Assembly (NCBI GenBank): GCA_029945375.1
Contig: CM057057.1
Span: 3,534,001 to 3,598,000 of the forward strand
DNA: 64,000 bases
Direction of reading: 5' to 3'
Origin: Agaricus subrufescens
Taxonomy: Eukaryota; Basidiomycota; Agaricomycetes; Agaricales; Agaricaceae
In this document: positions 34,599-46,304 of the stretch, piece by piece
Layout: each line of letters starts with the position of its first letter
Position numbering within the stretch: position 1 is the first letter of the stretch
Notes under the pieces: model-generated
Database searches by the model: none
Seen by the model: the letters and a program-made list of their open reading frames with translations, nothing else
What the model was told of the DNA's origin: nothing
Translations under genes and position numbers: made by a program

Positions 34599-35885
34599 TC
34601 AGCTTGAAGCCTGAACAAGGACGGCTGCCTTCGCTATTCCACCGAAGTTGTTGATCAAAGCACTGAGGTCTAAGAAGTTGTGCACTTGGCCGTCGTCAAG
34701 CACCGGAGTAGCAGAGGGTGCAGCAGACGAAGTAGAGGACGACGAAGTAGCAGCAGATGATGATGCCGAGGAGCTTGTATGGGTGCTACTGCTGCTATGG
34801 GAGGATGTCGAAGTGGTATGGTGTTCTTGAGTCGTAGTGGTTGGAGGAGGAGGAGGAGGGGTGTAATGTGTCGTGGGCGTAGGAGTGGGCTTGGGCTTGG
34901 GCTTCTCAGGTGGTGGGGCAGGAGCACTACCGAAGGACCATTGACCGTCATCAACCTGATCAACACCCGCACCAGCAAGATCGTGCAAAAGTTTCGGGCT
35001 CAAGTCGATGTGATTTGCGTCACAGCCCATACACTGTCGAATACAGGAATACTTTAAGACCTGAGCCTTGAAACGAGCCCTGTAGTCACTTACCTCGTCT
35101 TGAACGGTGGCCTGGAGAGATTTCCCTTTGTATGTGATAGTGATAGTGTCTCCACAGTGAGCGCCACCATTGAAAATCTGACGTTGGATGTTAGCCCGAA
35201 GCAGATACTGGGAAGATTTCACCTCACTATATGACTGATCGCAACGATCTAATAATTATCAGTCAAAAGTTGATCCAATGATTTTCAGAAGCGTCAAAAG
35301 CACGTACATAATCATTGTCTGTTTGATGGCCACCACATGCACCACTGTAAGGCCGCACCATCAGCACTTGAGTACCACAGTAAAAGTTGGATTCGATACG
35401 TACGGTCCAGGATGGAACCATGTGAAGGTAGCACCACTTCCTCGCTTGACAGAGGGGATCTGGTCGTGGTGTTGAGAACGCCGGGAGCCCCATTTCCTAT
35501 CTTGAAGAGCGTTCATGTGAGAGTTAAATCGGTGGAGCCCATGGCCGACGTGTCCAACGTGTCCAACATGTCCTACGCGCTTGGAAGGTTCAGGCGCGGT
35601 GGTGTTGTTCGTTTGGTCGAGGTGCGCTTTCAAAACAGAGTGGACTTCTGCTTCCAACTTTTGCAAGTTGTGATCCATAACAGCATGATGAACCGCAGTA
35701 TCGACATAAAGATGGAACAGTAAGAAAACACAACCAAGGATCCCCAAGGTACAAACTACGCCGAGCAATTTCGTGCCGCCCGACTTGTTCTCAGTGACGC
35801 GCTCCTTGGTAGTAGGGGGCTGTGTCACCATGGTCAGGCCTTGAGGAATATGATAAGTATTGACAGGTGACTCCTTGGAATCCAT
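34599..35885 (-). CDS. Transmembrane double-psi beta-barrel (RlpA/expansin-like) protein, 352 aa
   Basis: Exons 35885-35404, 35344-35308, 35248-35228, 35177-35094 and 35033-34599, minus strand. There is no signal peptide; a single helix at residues 40-61 (LLGVVCTLGILGCVFLLF) follows a cytosolic tail, so the topology is type II. Near residue 105 lies a VGH repeat (VGHVGHVGHVGHG). The DPBB domain (about 161-245) has GACGGHQTDNDY, AHCGDTITITYKGKSLQATV and CMGCDANHIDLSP, as in fungal barwin/expansin-related proteins. The rest is a Pro, then Ser/Thr-rich tail. DPBB proteins bind or loosen polysaccharide walls, usually as secreted forms; the membrane anchor is the odd feature. A 21-bp exon is present. 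Confidence 0.88.
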
Positions 35886-37038
35886 TTCAATATGTTATAG
35901 AGTCAGAAAGAGTGACGAAAGTTAGAAATAAAGAGCGGACGATTGTTCAAGAAGGGAAGGAGGATGAGCGTCAAGAGGAGAAAACTGACCAAGGGTCCAT
36001 TTAGGAACAAACAGCTCGCAAATTCCCGCGGCGTTGCTTGTCTCCGTCAATTGATGAATTCAATTTGTTGATTTCTCCCCTCGGCGCCCAAGAACACTCA
36101 ACCCCGACCCCGTCCACACCACCCCACAAGGCCCGGGAGGGCTCAGTCGCGCATATACAGCAAAGGACACCCCCACTCGTACCTCGATGCCCGCCCTTTT
36201 TTTCTTGGCATTTACAAAATGACAAGTCGTAGTTATTTTTAGCACTGACATATTTATATTTTCTTTCTCTCACTCCGCCAAACGTCGGGGAGTCTAGTGC
36301 ATGCGTTGCTGGGCAATTTTCACCACGGATTGTCAGTCGGAGCCATCACATAGGGGCTGTGGGACTGTCTCAATAGTAGTAATCAACCTTAATTCTCGTT
36401 CCCGTTGCGAACTTGTTCGCAAGGTAAGCTAGCATACACGGAACGACCTTCATGCAATGGCCGAGCGCGCACTTGACCGTGGCTCAGCACGTCTAGGCAT
36501 GTGGCCAGACGGTTGGTCATTAGATCTACTTAGATACGGGACTGGATATTGAATGCAATACCAGCACTAGTTACCCCTGTATCTAACGCCGTTGCTGAAA
36601 CAGTGTTCATAGTGGACCAAGTTCACTTCTGGTAAGACGTCCATTCCATTTCCTTGACGAGTTCGAAAAACAGAGTGGTTCATATGTCAAGAAACAATGT
36701 ACGGAGTTGAAAGATCATCAATAAAGAACGTGCGGAGTGATTGGCGTCGCTTTGTACTCCGTACTACGCCCACGGAAAAAGAGCATCATCATATTGTGAA
36801 GTCATAGTGAAATCACTCAAGTGGGTTTATTAGAGCTTCAAACCTTAGTTCAATGAACAATCAGTTCCGAAAATTCCACCACTTGGCACTGCAAGAAGGA
36901 TTCCGAACTACGAAGTTATACGACATATCAAGCTACTATATATACACAAAAATGAGCAATAGACGGATTGAAGATCATTCCACGACAAGAAAATTAGAGA
37001 AAAACGCCTCCCCTGAGCATCATCGGGGCAACAAGTGG
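35886..37038. other. Intergenic, 1.15 kb
   Basis: No gene is supported. It holds the DPBB promoter and the 3' flank of the SRA gene. Open frames at 36001-36273 read differently on both strands without conserved content. Confidence 0.5.
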
Positions 37039-38554
37039 TTAGTCTTCTTCCGCTGATTCTACCTCTTCTGCTGAATTCGAGTCTTCAAAATCCTCTCTAA
37101 CTGGCAAAGGGGGTTGATCCGGTAAACGCTAGACAATAATCTCAGATACGCGAAAGTCATAAACATTCCTGAAAACAAACCTTAAAAGCGTATCTGCAAA
37201 CAAGAAGTCCTTTCGGGTTGTTCCCTTTCTCCATAAAGGCCTAAAATCCTTCAGTTTACCTGTTAGAGGGGCAATATATGACGCTCACCTTTTCCACCAC
37301 ATACAACCCATCATAGCGGTATCTAAATCAACTCATATTAATGATCGAGGCAAGCAAACGGCATCATCAACTAACCCTTCACTCGGGGCATACTTAGATC
37401 GAAGTTTATAGCCACGGACAACGCGAACCGGCTTTCTTGTTTCAGAGGAAGTCTGGACAAGCCATTGAATATTTGTATCGCCATCCACTGAACTATACCT
37501 TACCTTTAGCATTTTGTTGAACTGATGCGGGACAAAGAGTCAGTTACAGAAATAAATCTAGATGCGTTTCTTGCTGCATACCGAATGTTCAAAAGTTTGG
37601 TCATAGCTTTGTGGGGCTGTACGAAGCTTTGCAAGGTGTTGAATACTATGTTAGATAAAGGGAACACATATCCTCACATTCTTAGGAGCGTCTTTTGTCC
37701 CGTGCAAATTGCGACCACCTGAAATACGTCAAATGTGAACATAAACTTCAATTCAAGACTGCTGTTCGTACCAGAACCAGTGTATGTACTATAACAAGGC
37801 TTAGCTCACATCAACACCGCAAAAAAACAAAAACAACTTACAAGCCGTATCCAAGGTCAACGTCATCGTCGTAACCTCCGCTAAGAACAACACTGTGTGC
37901 TCCCTGACGTCCCCCAGATATACCACCTACCCACGGCCTGTCAGAGCAACAAGACTGAACAAAACGTCAAAACGTCAATAACAATAACGTACGCATGAAC
38001 CGCGTCCCGGCTACAATCAACTCTCTTAAGCCACCATGTGCCAACAGCAATACCCGGTATATGACCATATGTTTTACTAGTCGAAAGACGTCAGGAGTCT
38101 ATTCCCGAGCAATTCAGTTGAACAACTCACGGATCATGCACGCGTCTTCCATCTTCGCGTCCCATAGGTCCATCATTCCCCGAAGTTCTTACGCGTGTGA
38201 CAGGTTTTGGTGAATCCACCTTTCTCTCACCTAGATAATCGACCTTTTTTCCAGCTTGACGAGAGCTACGACGAAGACCTGTAGACACTGCTTCGCTCTC
38301 GCTGGAATTCTCACGTTGAATTTTCTTTGCGGGGGCTTCAGAGCATTCCTCGTCTTCGTCGACTATCTTACGCTTTCGGGGTGCAGCCTTTTTTGTAACT
38401 TTCTCCTTGGGTTCAAATAGTGGTTCTTCAAGGCCCAGACTTTTCAAAAGCTCTTTGTTCTAACACTGTAGTCAGGATTGTGGGGTCAATGGCAAAATCA
38501 AATACAAGCCTTGGCTATTTGGATTTCCCTTTGTTTTTCATACTCGGAAACCAT
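37039..38554 (-). CDS. SRA-YDG domain protein (5-methylcytosine reader), 311 aa
   Basis: Twelve exons, minus strand: 38554-38510, 38459-38131, 38076-37993, 37937-37842, 37788-37772, 37718-37678, 37626-37582, 37521-37504, 37452-37376, 37322-37289, 37240-37181 and 37128-37039. After a Lys/Glu-rich nuclear-type region (KKAAPRKRKIVDEDEE) comes the SRA fold: YGHIPGIAVGTWW, APWVGGISGGRQGAHSVVLS, GGYDDDVDLGYGFTYTGSGG and EGYRYDGLYVVEKAF. The YDG signature appears as YRYDGLY. SRA domains flip out 5mC or hemimethylated CpG (UHRF1). No RING, PHD or SET domain follows; the end is acidic. The first intron needs a GC donor (GCTTGT). Exons of 17 and 18 bp lie in the domain. Likely role: DNA-methylation-linked chromatin. 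Confidence 0.9.
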
Positions 38555-38741
38555 GTTTTGGAACGATAGTAGGCGATTGGAAACGAAAAAGGCGTGTGTA
38601 GTTCAAAACCGTAAGACGCGTTACAAGTATTATATTGACCACATGACCGCGATTATAACATAATTGCCAATTGGTAAGTGGTAAAATTAATATTCGGTAT
38701 CGTCCCATTACACACAGAAAAAGAAATAGCAAATGACTGGT

Positions 38742-39959
38742 CTATTTGATCCTTTTCAACTGCATGACGAGTCAGCGACGAATACAAAACAAGCAATTTG
38801 TAAAAAAAAACTTACACGCTCGGTGTTGTTGAAGATGCGCCTATCCAATCCGTCGGCCTTGTCTCCAATATTTACAATACGCTCATTTTGACGATCCAAC
38901 TCTTGGCCCATAACGGTACCAAGGGCTCTCAATCGTTTGGTCACATCACTGATTTCGTTCAAATTGTCCTCAAGCTCATCCTCCATCTCATCATCAGATG
39001 CGGTTGCTTCAAATTGGAACCGTTTCCTTTGTTCCATTCGGTTCTGTTGTTGAGTTGCGGAAAGCATCCGACGGTTTCCACCTGTCAGCCCGTTGTCATC
39101 ACGATCATAAACGGACGCCTTTCCTAGGCGATTTTGAGTATCCCTTATATCCGACATTGCTTTCTCTCTCTCATCTCGCTCTTCATCAAACCGAGCTTGG
39201 ATCTTAGCTTCTTGTGCAGCTCGCTTGGCATCCTTATTCCAGGTAATGGCAGGCCTGAAAATAGAACGATTTAATTTTTTGAGTTCATCGGTCCTGTCGT
39301 CGGCACGCTGTGAAAATCCTTTCGCAACGTCCAAATGACGTTCAGTGTTGGCGAGTTTTTCTGAGGGGAAAAAATAAATAAGAAGGAATCAGCGCAAACA
39401 CAGGTCACAACCTACCAGATTGATCTCCCAGTCTTGTGAGAGTTCCCCTCGCCGTCTCTTCAGCCTCGCGAGCCATCCGCAACGCATTTCTAGTAGAATT
39501 AACGCTCTCCTGTTTAACGAAACGAGTTTGTTGCTTGATTCCCTCGACATCCTCTTCAGTCTCTTCCCCTTCAGGGGCAGGGCTCTTAACATCTGGCCCG
39601 TCAAAGAATCTGCCGGATCCTCCCTTTTTAGGATTATATCCGGCGAAGAGTTCATTTCGATCTTGCTCCAGATTGGCTTCACCTCGAGCATAAGCGTCAG
39701 GTATGCCCCTGTTCCTTGCAAACCTGTCAGTTGTATACGGGTCCTCCTCCTGTGGTGCGGCAGGACGGGAGCTAGCAATTGAAGGGGAATATCTGGGGCT
39801 ATAAGGGTCCCCGTCATGGCTGGCGGCGTATGTGGATGCGGGAGAAGCTCGATAAGAGCCTGTGTGATAGCTGGGGGGATTGAGCGAACTGGTCGAAGCA
39901 GGTGTTGGGGCTGATACGGGAGGGATTTTGTACGGGTCTTTGCGCTTGAGAAGAGGCAT
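38742..39959 (-). CDS. SEC9: SNAP-25-type t-SNARE Sec9
   Basis: Exons 39959-39416, 39360-38816 and 38759-38742, minus strand; 368 residues. A Pro/Ser/Tyr-rich N-terminus (MPLLKRKDPYKIPP) precedes two SNARE helices: Qb (EGIKQQTRFVKQESVNSTRN...LGDQSEKL, with central layer Gln) and Qc (NEISDVTKRLRALGTVMGQELDRQNERI). The last exon codes only LKRIK. There is no palmitoylation Cys cluster, as in yeast Sec9. It should pair with Sso and Snc at the plasma membrane in exocytosis. Splice donors GTAGGT and GTAAGT are canonical. Confidence 0.94.
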
Positions 39960-40115
39960 GTTGAGAAGAATGTAGTCAAGGAGAGGGTTGAGCGCAGCAC
40001 TGCTTTGACTGAGCACTATAAGCAGTCAAACACGTGATGGGTACAGCCACAACTGTCAGGTTAATTTACGTAGCCCATGTATGTATTCCAAGTCCTATGA
40101 ACAATAGATAATGCC

Positions 40116-42580
40116 TCATTTCTGCGCTCGTTTCTTTGTTGATGACAAGCCACTCTTCGCCTGCTTACCCACGACCGTGACGCCCTTACCGGTCTTGACA
40201 ATGCCGTTCAGCGCAGCTTGTTTTTCTTTCTTCAAATTCCCTATCCCCTTGGTGGGTTTATTGATTTTATTTCGGCTTTTCTCCAGAATGTCGCGCTGCT
40301 TTTTCTTCGCTTTGCGTTCTTTTGTATGTAATGCTCTCTTTTCGGAAGGATTGAGCTCAGATCGTGAGCGCATCTCGGCTCCCGCTGGATTGAAGAGCTC
40401 CTCTGGAGCAAGCATACTAGAGGTTGCCTTTGCAGTCGGAAGCGCAGACTCCATCGATGCTGTGGCCACATTGGAAACCGTTGAAATAACAGCCTTAGGC
40501 TAGATGCTGTTTCAGCCAAGGAGAAGAATCTACGTAAATCAAGGACGTACTTGTTTTGGAACGAAGTGTGCATTGCATAAGGCATCAAGTTTGTTGCATA
40601 TTTTCTCCCAGTCCTTTTCAATCTCCTCGTGTTGCTTTTTGAGCTTCTCATCCTCTTTGCTTCCTGCACCGCTTTGGCTTGCTAGATAGTCATTCTCGTA
40701 TAGCTGTGCCAGGGATTGCGTGGATTTTGTGTCTTGAAGCTCAAACATACGAGATGGTAAAAAAGGCTTATCCTCCAGTGGACGAACTCGTACAACGTCA
40801 TCGAACCGGTTCTCCAGGATACGCGCTTTGATTTTTTGTTCTAGCCCTTGAACCACTTCCTCGGATATCACAGGTGCGGCCTTCATTACTCGCTCAAACT
40901 CGAGGTCCTCTTCAAGCAATGAATTTTGTGGCCTCGAGCGGCTATCTGCCTCTCCCATCAGTGTCCAGTCCTTTTTTGCAACATTTTCCGCTTCCATCTG
41001 AGCTATTTGCTCCCGAAGTGTAGCCTGTTGCTTTTCGTGAGTTGTCATATCTGCGGAACGAAAGAATCAGAATCTTTTTTATTAGGATCATGATGTTCAG
41101 TAACGTACCGTCGTCGTGTCGGTCTTCTTCGTCCTCTGCAAACAGATCGTCTTTGAACCTTTCCATGGTCTGACTATCATCCTCGTCAGAGGCCTGGATC
41201 TGCGATGAAAGGTTTTCTTCACCGGATCCCTCGTCTGCATCATCTAAAAACTCGCCGTCTTGCATGGGTTCATCATCAGACCAACTACCTTCATCTTCAC
41301 CATCCTGGTCAAAATTAAAATTGGCCCCGCCATCGCCGTCATAGTTGTAATCGTCCTCATCCTCATCGTCGTCCTCATCCAAAGCATCCGCGCCTCGTAG
41401 TAAACTGAGAGGTAGACTTTTCCCTTTTGGTTTGATCTTTTTCACCCTGACTTCATCATGGAAGCGTACTTTGCCCTTACGATTGGGTGAGACCTTGACC
41501 TTGGATCGCGAGAGGGCATTCTTCGGTGTCTCGAAAAAATCACGGTAAAACACGTCTACATAGGATTTGTTAACAATCCTCAGAGACACACACGAAATTT
41601 AAAAAAGGAAATCGCACCACCTGTACCTTCCGACTCATCCTCTTCTTCGTCCACGGGAGCAAATAGATCGAGGGTCATATCTTCGTCTTCATCTTCTGAG
41701 TCTTCACTTGCAAGTTGCCCGCGGGAAGACGACCTGGCCTCCGCTTGCTCTGTTTCTGCATTGAACGCATCCAAGTCAAAAAATTCGTCGTTGAGTCCAT
41801 GGTCTGCACGCTTCCTTTTTTTCGACTTAGAACTGTTTTGGAGGACATCAAACAAAGTCGGTGCGTTTTCGTTGTCAGAGTGCTCTTCCTCTGACCGCAA
41901 CTGAACGATATGCTCAGAATCATCAATAACATTCTCCGAGTCTTCACTCTCGTCATCGTCCTCGGTACTTTCGTCGTCTACGTCCATCTCTTCTCCGAAG
42001 TCCCCGTGTATATCCTGCAAATCAATTTCTTCACCATTTTGTATAGCTTCAATGATGTTTTGGAGCCTGTCATCGTCGTCGTCTTCCTCGTCGTCCTCAT
42101 CACCAACCGATAATTCTTCCTCACCCTTTCCGGTTTCCAAGGCATAGTCCAGTAGATCACACACCATCTGGGAGCGCAGGTCTAGCTGCATCCAGACTTG
42201 CTCTTGGTCCATGCCTTCTATCAATAGAGACGACAGAGGCGTAGGTTCAAACGATTTGTTCAGGGACGTTTGAGGCCTCAAATTATCCGCCTTTGCCTGG
42301 GATCTCGTTGTGGGCTTTTGGAGTGGATTCAATGATGACAAAAGATTGTCTATAGAGACTTTGGAAAGGCTTTCGGTCTCTAAAGCTGAAGATGTTATTT
42401 AGGGTGGTGTGTGGCGAATAAATTTAACAACGTACATGTGTCGAAAATATGCTTCGCAGCCTGTAGCGCAGCATTTTGGATAGAGCAGCTGCCATATGCT
42501 AGCGAAGTGACGTGTTCGCCCAGTAGATTTGTGAGAGCATCGAGCTCACGAGGAACAGAGAGAGGCTCGGGGGTCGACAT
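40116..42580 (-). CDS. MPP10: U3 snoRNP protein Mpp10
   Basis: Exons 42580-42436, 42385-41621, 41555-41109, 41050-40551 and 40499-40116, minus strand; 746 residues. Long acidic blocks (EDDEEDDDDDRLQ, EDDYNYDGDGG) alternate with the conserved core DVFYRDFFETP, KDWTLMGEADSRSRPQNSLL, LEFERVMKAAPVI and RILENRFDDVVRVRP. The C-terminus is Lys-rich. This is the family layout of Mpp10, which joins Imp3 and Imp4 in the small-subunit processome for 18S rRNA cleavage. With DRS1 it is the second ribosome-assembly factor in the window. Confidence 0.95.
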
Positions 42581-42961
42581 ATTTAGGACCAACAAGCCAC
42601 AAAAGAAGCCCTGTTCGGTAGAGTCTGTTTGGCCGTGTTTGGCACGCATCAACTATATCACTCGGCCGCAGAAACATCCCCGGGTCGCGCACGACTGCGC
42701 CTGACAAGGCTGCATGCGAGCCTCGTGGAGATCTTGCCTGGGCCTGCTGCCTGCCGCGCGGTGGTCTCGGATCGCGTCTCCTCTCTATCGGGTCTGATCT
42801 CCACCCTCTCCACAATATGCAACGCGCGATCGTCCCGTTTAGACATCCTCAGCGGCCCTCTTGTGATCGCCTATTCCCGAGAAGGCTAGAATGGTACGGT
42901 ATATATTTCATACACTAAAACTTTCGGCTCCCCCGTACAGCTCTTGTATGATCTGTTCACC
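42581..42961. other. Intergenic, MPP10 / PL8 divergent region
   Basis: No gene is supported. One GC-rich open frame (about 42629-42889, plus) lacks an ATG. A TATATAT element near 42899-42905 precedes the PL8 start by about 60 bp. Confidence 0.5.
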
Positions 42962-45900
42962 ATGAAGTCTTTCCTCAGTTTCCCCTGTTCAGTCTCTTTT
43001 TTGTTCTTTTCCCTCCTAGAGGGCGCCTGTTCACTTCCAACCACGTCGTCGTCGACGCCAGTCACTCCTTTATCCTCAACTCTTAGCGTTGTTCCTACTT
43101 CTGTGTCATCAGCTCTTTCCTCATCTCAGGTCTCTTCCTCGCTGATCACTTCCGCGCCGCTCATTTCTTCGTCCTCTCAAGCGTTTCCCTCGTTGAACAC
43201 TTCTCATGTACCCTCCTCGGTCACCCGCACGTCACAGACATCTGCCGCTGCTACCACCGTGTCATCTAGGCCGACAACCACAGTTACTTCGACCTTGGTT
43301 GATCCCTCTTCAAATGCATCCGCCACGGCCGTGTCAGCCACTGGTGCTTCGTCTTCCCAGCCGGCCCAGTCGATAGACCCTACTATCTTGAAAGAAATAC
43401 AAATGTTACAAACTCAACTAATCGATATCATCATCGGTCCTCTTGGTCAAGCAAACCAGATATCTGCCTGGTTCGTTGAACAGGATAGCTAGGTCGAACG
43501 GAATAATTGACACAAACTAGGCAGTCTTCCTTGGGATCTAATGGCAAGTGGCCTGACAGTGAAGTGGACTACACAACCGGCTGTCCTGCCCGCCGAGCCA
43601 ACTGGCCAGCTCAGACACACTGGCAGCGCATCCGTAAGTCAATGACTTGAATAACACGTGTGTCACCTTTCTCATACGTTTCAGTCGTAATGGCTGCCGC
43701 ATGGCACGGCGGGTTACGAGGAGGGGAAAGCTTCGTCGGAAATGCAAAACTCCGTAATCAAACTTCTTTGGCCATGAACTATTGGTTCGGCCGTGATATC
43801 ACCAACCTTGAATGCTTGATCAATGGTGGCACTTCATCTTGTCCTTGTAGTAATACAGATAATACGCTGTGGTATGGATGTGTCATTTTGAAGTGATGAG
43901 CTGCTACTGAAATTTTACATACAGGAACACTAACTGGTTTTCTAATGTTCGTAATTGACTCCTGCTCGACATTTTCTAGTCTCACCAGTTTAATAGGTTA
44001 TCCTTATTCCAAATTTAGTCGGACAAACATGCATTTTGTTGAACAGCACTTTAACTGCTGATCAATTAAAGCACTGCACTAATATAACCAACCGCTCATA
44101 TGAACTCTTCTTCCATCCATTCAATGAAGTCAGCTTTTTGACCGGCGCAAATGTCTTGGATGTCGCTAAGATCGGAATCGATGGGGCTCTGCTTGACCGC
44201 AACATCACTCAGATCACTGATGCGTACCAACGCATACACGAAGAGGTTGTTGTTCAACCAGCTATCAAAGCCGATGGCATTAGGCCGGATGGGTCCTTCG
44301 GTGTGTTTCGTCTGAGCTCATGTTTCATCAGCTCATCCTACTATTCTAGGTCAACATGGCGGCGTTCTCTACAACGGGAATTACGGTAAGCCTGATTGAT
44401 CTCAATGTCTATTCCCTGCGCTTATTTCATTTACAGGCAAGGACTTGTGAGTAAAGAGAATTAACATTACGCGGACTCCTGTATTGATTGTTTGAAGTAC
44501 AAACGACATTGTGGCCTTCGAAATCGAGGCCGCCGGGACCCGTTTCGCTGCAGATGCTGAGTCTCGATCTGCTCTTGCGCTTCTCTTTCAAGGTGACGCA
44601 TGGATGATATATCGCAATACTATCACGGGTGTGCTACACTGGGACTTTGTGAGTATCTCAAAAATCTCACTTGGCTCCTACTCAATCACGTCAAGTCCGC
44701 TCTTGGACGTTTCATCAGCTTCCCTGCCATTGATTCTCAGTATGTTCAACTCTATCTTTCCGTACCGGATAAACATGACACCGTCTCCGCAGAGCAACTG
44801 GAAGCATCAACCTGAATCTTACCGAAATTCAGGTCCTCGGAGACCTTTGGAACGATTCATCTATCACTCATTTTGCTACAAGTCTCTCCGGAAACGATAG
44901 CAACGCCAACGCAGGCGAGCTCATCGGCAATCGTATGTTCTATGACAACGATTATATGGTTAGTTTTCCCCGCTCCTAACCTCATACATTTACTCATATC
45001 TTGTCAGGTTCACCGTGGACAAAATTATGTCACTACTGTCAAAATGTACTCCACAAGAACGAAGAACGGTGAATGTCTCAACTCCCAGAATGTATGTGTT
45101 ATCAGACTTTCATCTTGCATCCCTTCCTCACCGGTCCTCCTCTAGCTACTGGGTTTCCATCTCTCAGACGGAACTCTATACACTTACTTGAAGGGCAATG
45201 AATATGAAGATATTGCCGTCGCTTGGGACTGGAACTTGATTCCAGGCATCACTACCGACTATGAGGCGACCAACCTTGTTTGCAACAGCGGTGTCACTGG
45301 TAAAGAAATTTTCGTTGGTGGTGTATCTAACCACGACACCGGTATTGCTGTCATGCGCTTTACGAACCCTTCGACTGGCGCTTTGAAGTGGCAAAAGGCT
45401 TGGTTCTTCCTTGAAGACGATGTCCAGCACACCATGATTTCCAACATCACATCAACATCGAGCAAACCTGTCTTCTCCGTCCTTGACCAGCGTCTCCACG
45501 ACGGTACTATCTTTATAGATGATGGAGAGGTATTCAATCCCGTTGATGGACAAGTTCCTTTGTCTTCAGCTATGCTTTGGCATGGCGGGGTGGGTTATCA
45601 ACTGTCTGGCCTGGGAGACAACGATACCCTCTTTGTCGAGGTTGGTGAAAAGACGGGCAACTGGTCGGCTATCGGAACTTCAACTCAACCACCAGCCACA
45701 TTTGACCTCTTCGCTGCATGGATCCAACATGGGAAGCCACTGTCACCGATTTCATACTCCACGTTCCCAGGCACCACATTCGACGAATTCGTCATCAAAC
45801 AGGCTCAGCTTAGTCTGCAATCTGTGGTGAACGACGGAAGTGTGGCGGCTGTTTATGATGAGGAACATCAAACGGCCATGGTTGTGTTCTGGGAAGAGGA

Positions 45901-46138
45901 TGGTGGTAGTGTTACTATCACACCCTCGGGATGTGCCTCGATCACTATATGTGCTGACGGCAATATTGCGCTGATTTATCGATCCTCAGAAGCTGCAATT
46001 TACGTGTCAGACCCTTCTCAAACACTTAAGGAGGTACAAGTCGATCTGGATTTGGGCGCGTATCAGTCCCAGAGCTTCACTATAACACTCCCAACGGGTG
46101 GTTTGGCGGGTAGCACCGTTCGCCAGTCATTAAATTAA
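42962..46138 (+). CDS. Polysaccharide lyase family 8, secreted, with Ser/Thr-rich stalk (872 aa)
   Basis: Twelve exons: 42962-43474, 43525-43633, 43685-43871, 43925-43946, 43997-44300, 44350-44385, 44437-44446, 44498-44648, 44696-44739, 44793-44958, 45008-45091 and 45146-46138. A signal peptide, about 120 Ser/Thr residues, then the alpha/alpha toroid (WPDSEVDYTTGCPARRANWP, MAAAWHGGL) and the beta-sandwich C-terminal half. The PL8 triad is kept: Asn329 in TGAN, and His381 and Tyr390 in GQHGGVLYNGNYG, spaced 9 apart as in chondroitinase AC. PL8 enzymes cleave chondroitin, hyaluronan or xanthan by beta-elimination; the natural substrate of fungal members is not settled. Exons of 10 and 22 bp occur. 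The first donor GTTGAA is weak. Confidence 0.93.
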
Positions 46139-46304
46139 GTATCATTTTTTGTGTCATTGTCTTCCTTCGTTCGCTCTGTTTTTGCATTCTCACGTACGAT
46201 GTTTTGTCCGTATGTTTTTTTCGTTTGTTGTCTACTGTAGGAAATTTCACAAATATATCGATGTTGCCAACAACAAGAAGACTGGAAACAGGAAGATAGC
46301 CAGG

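Noticed and set aside
42629..42889. 86-codon GC-rich frame between MPP10 and PL8
   Set aside because: It has no ATG in frame and no recognisable sequence; it lies in a promoter region.
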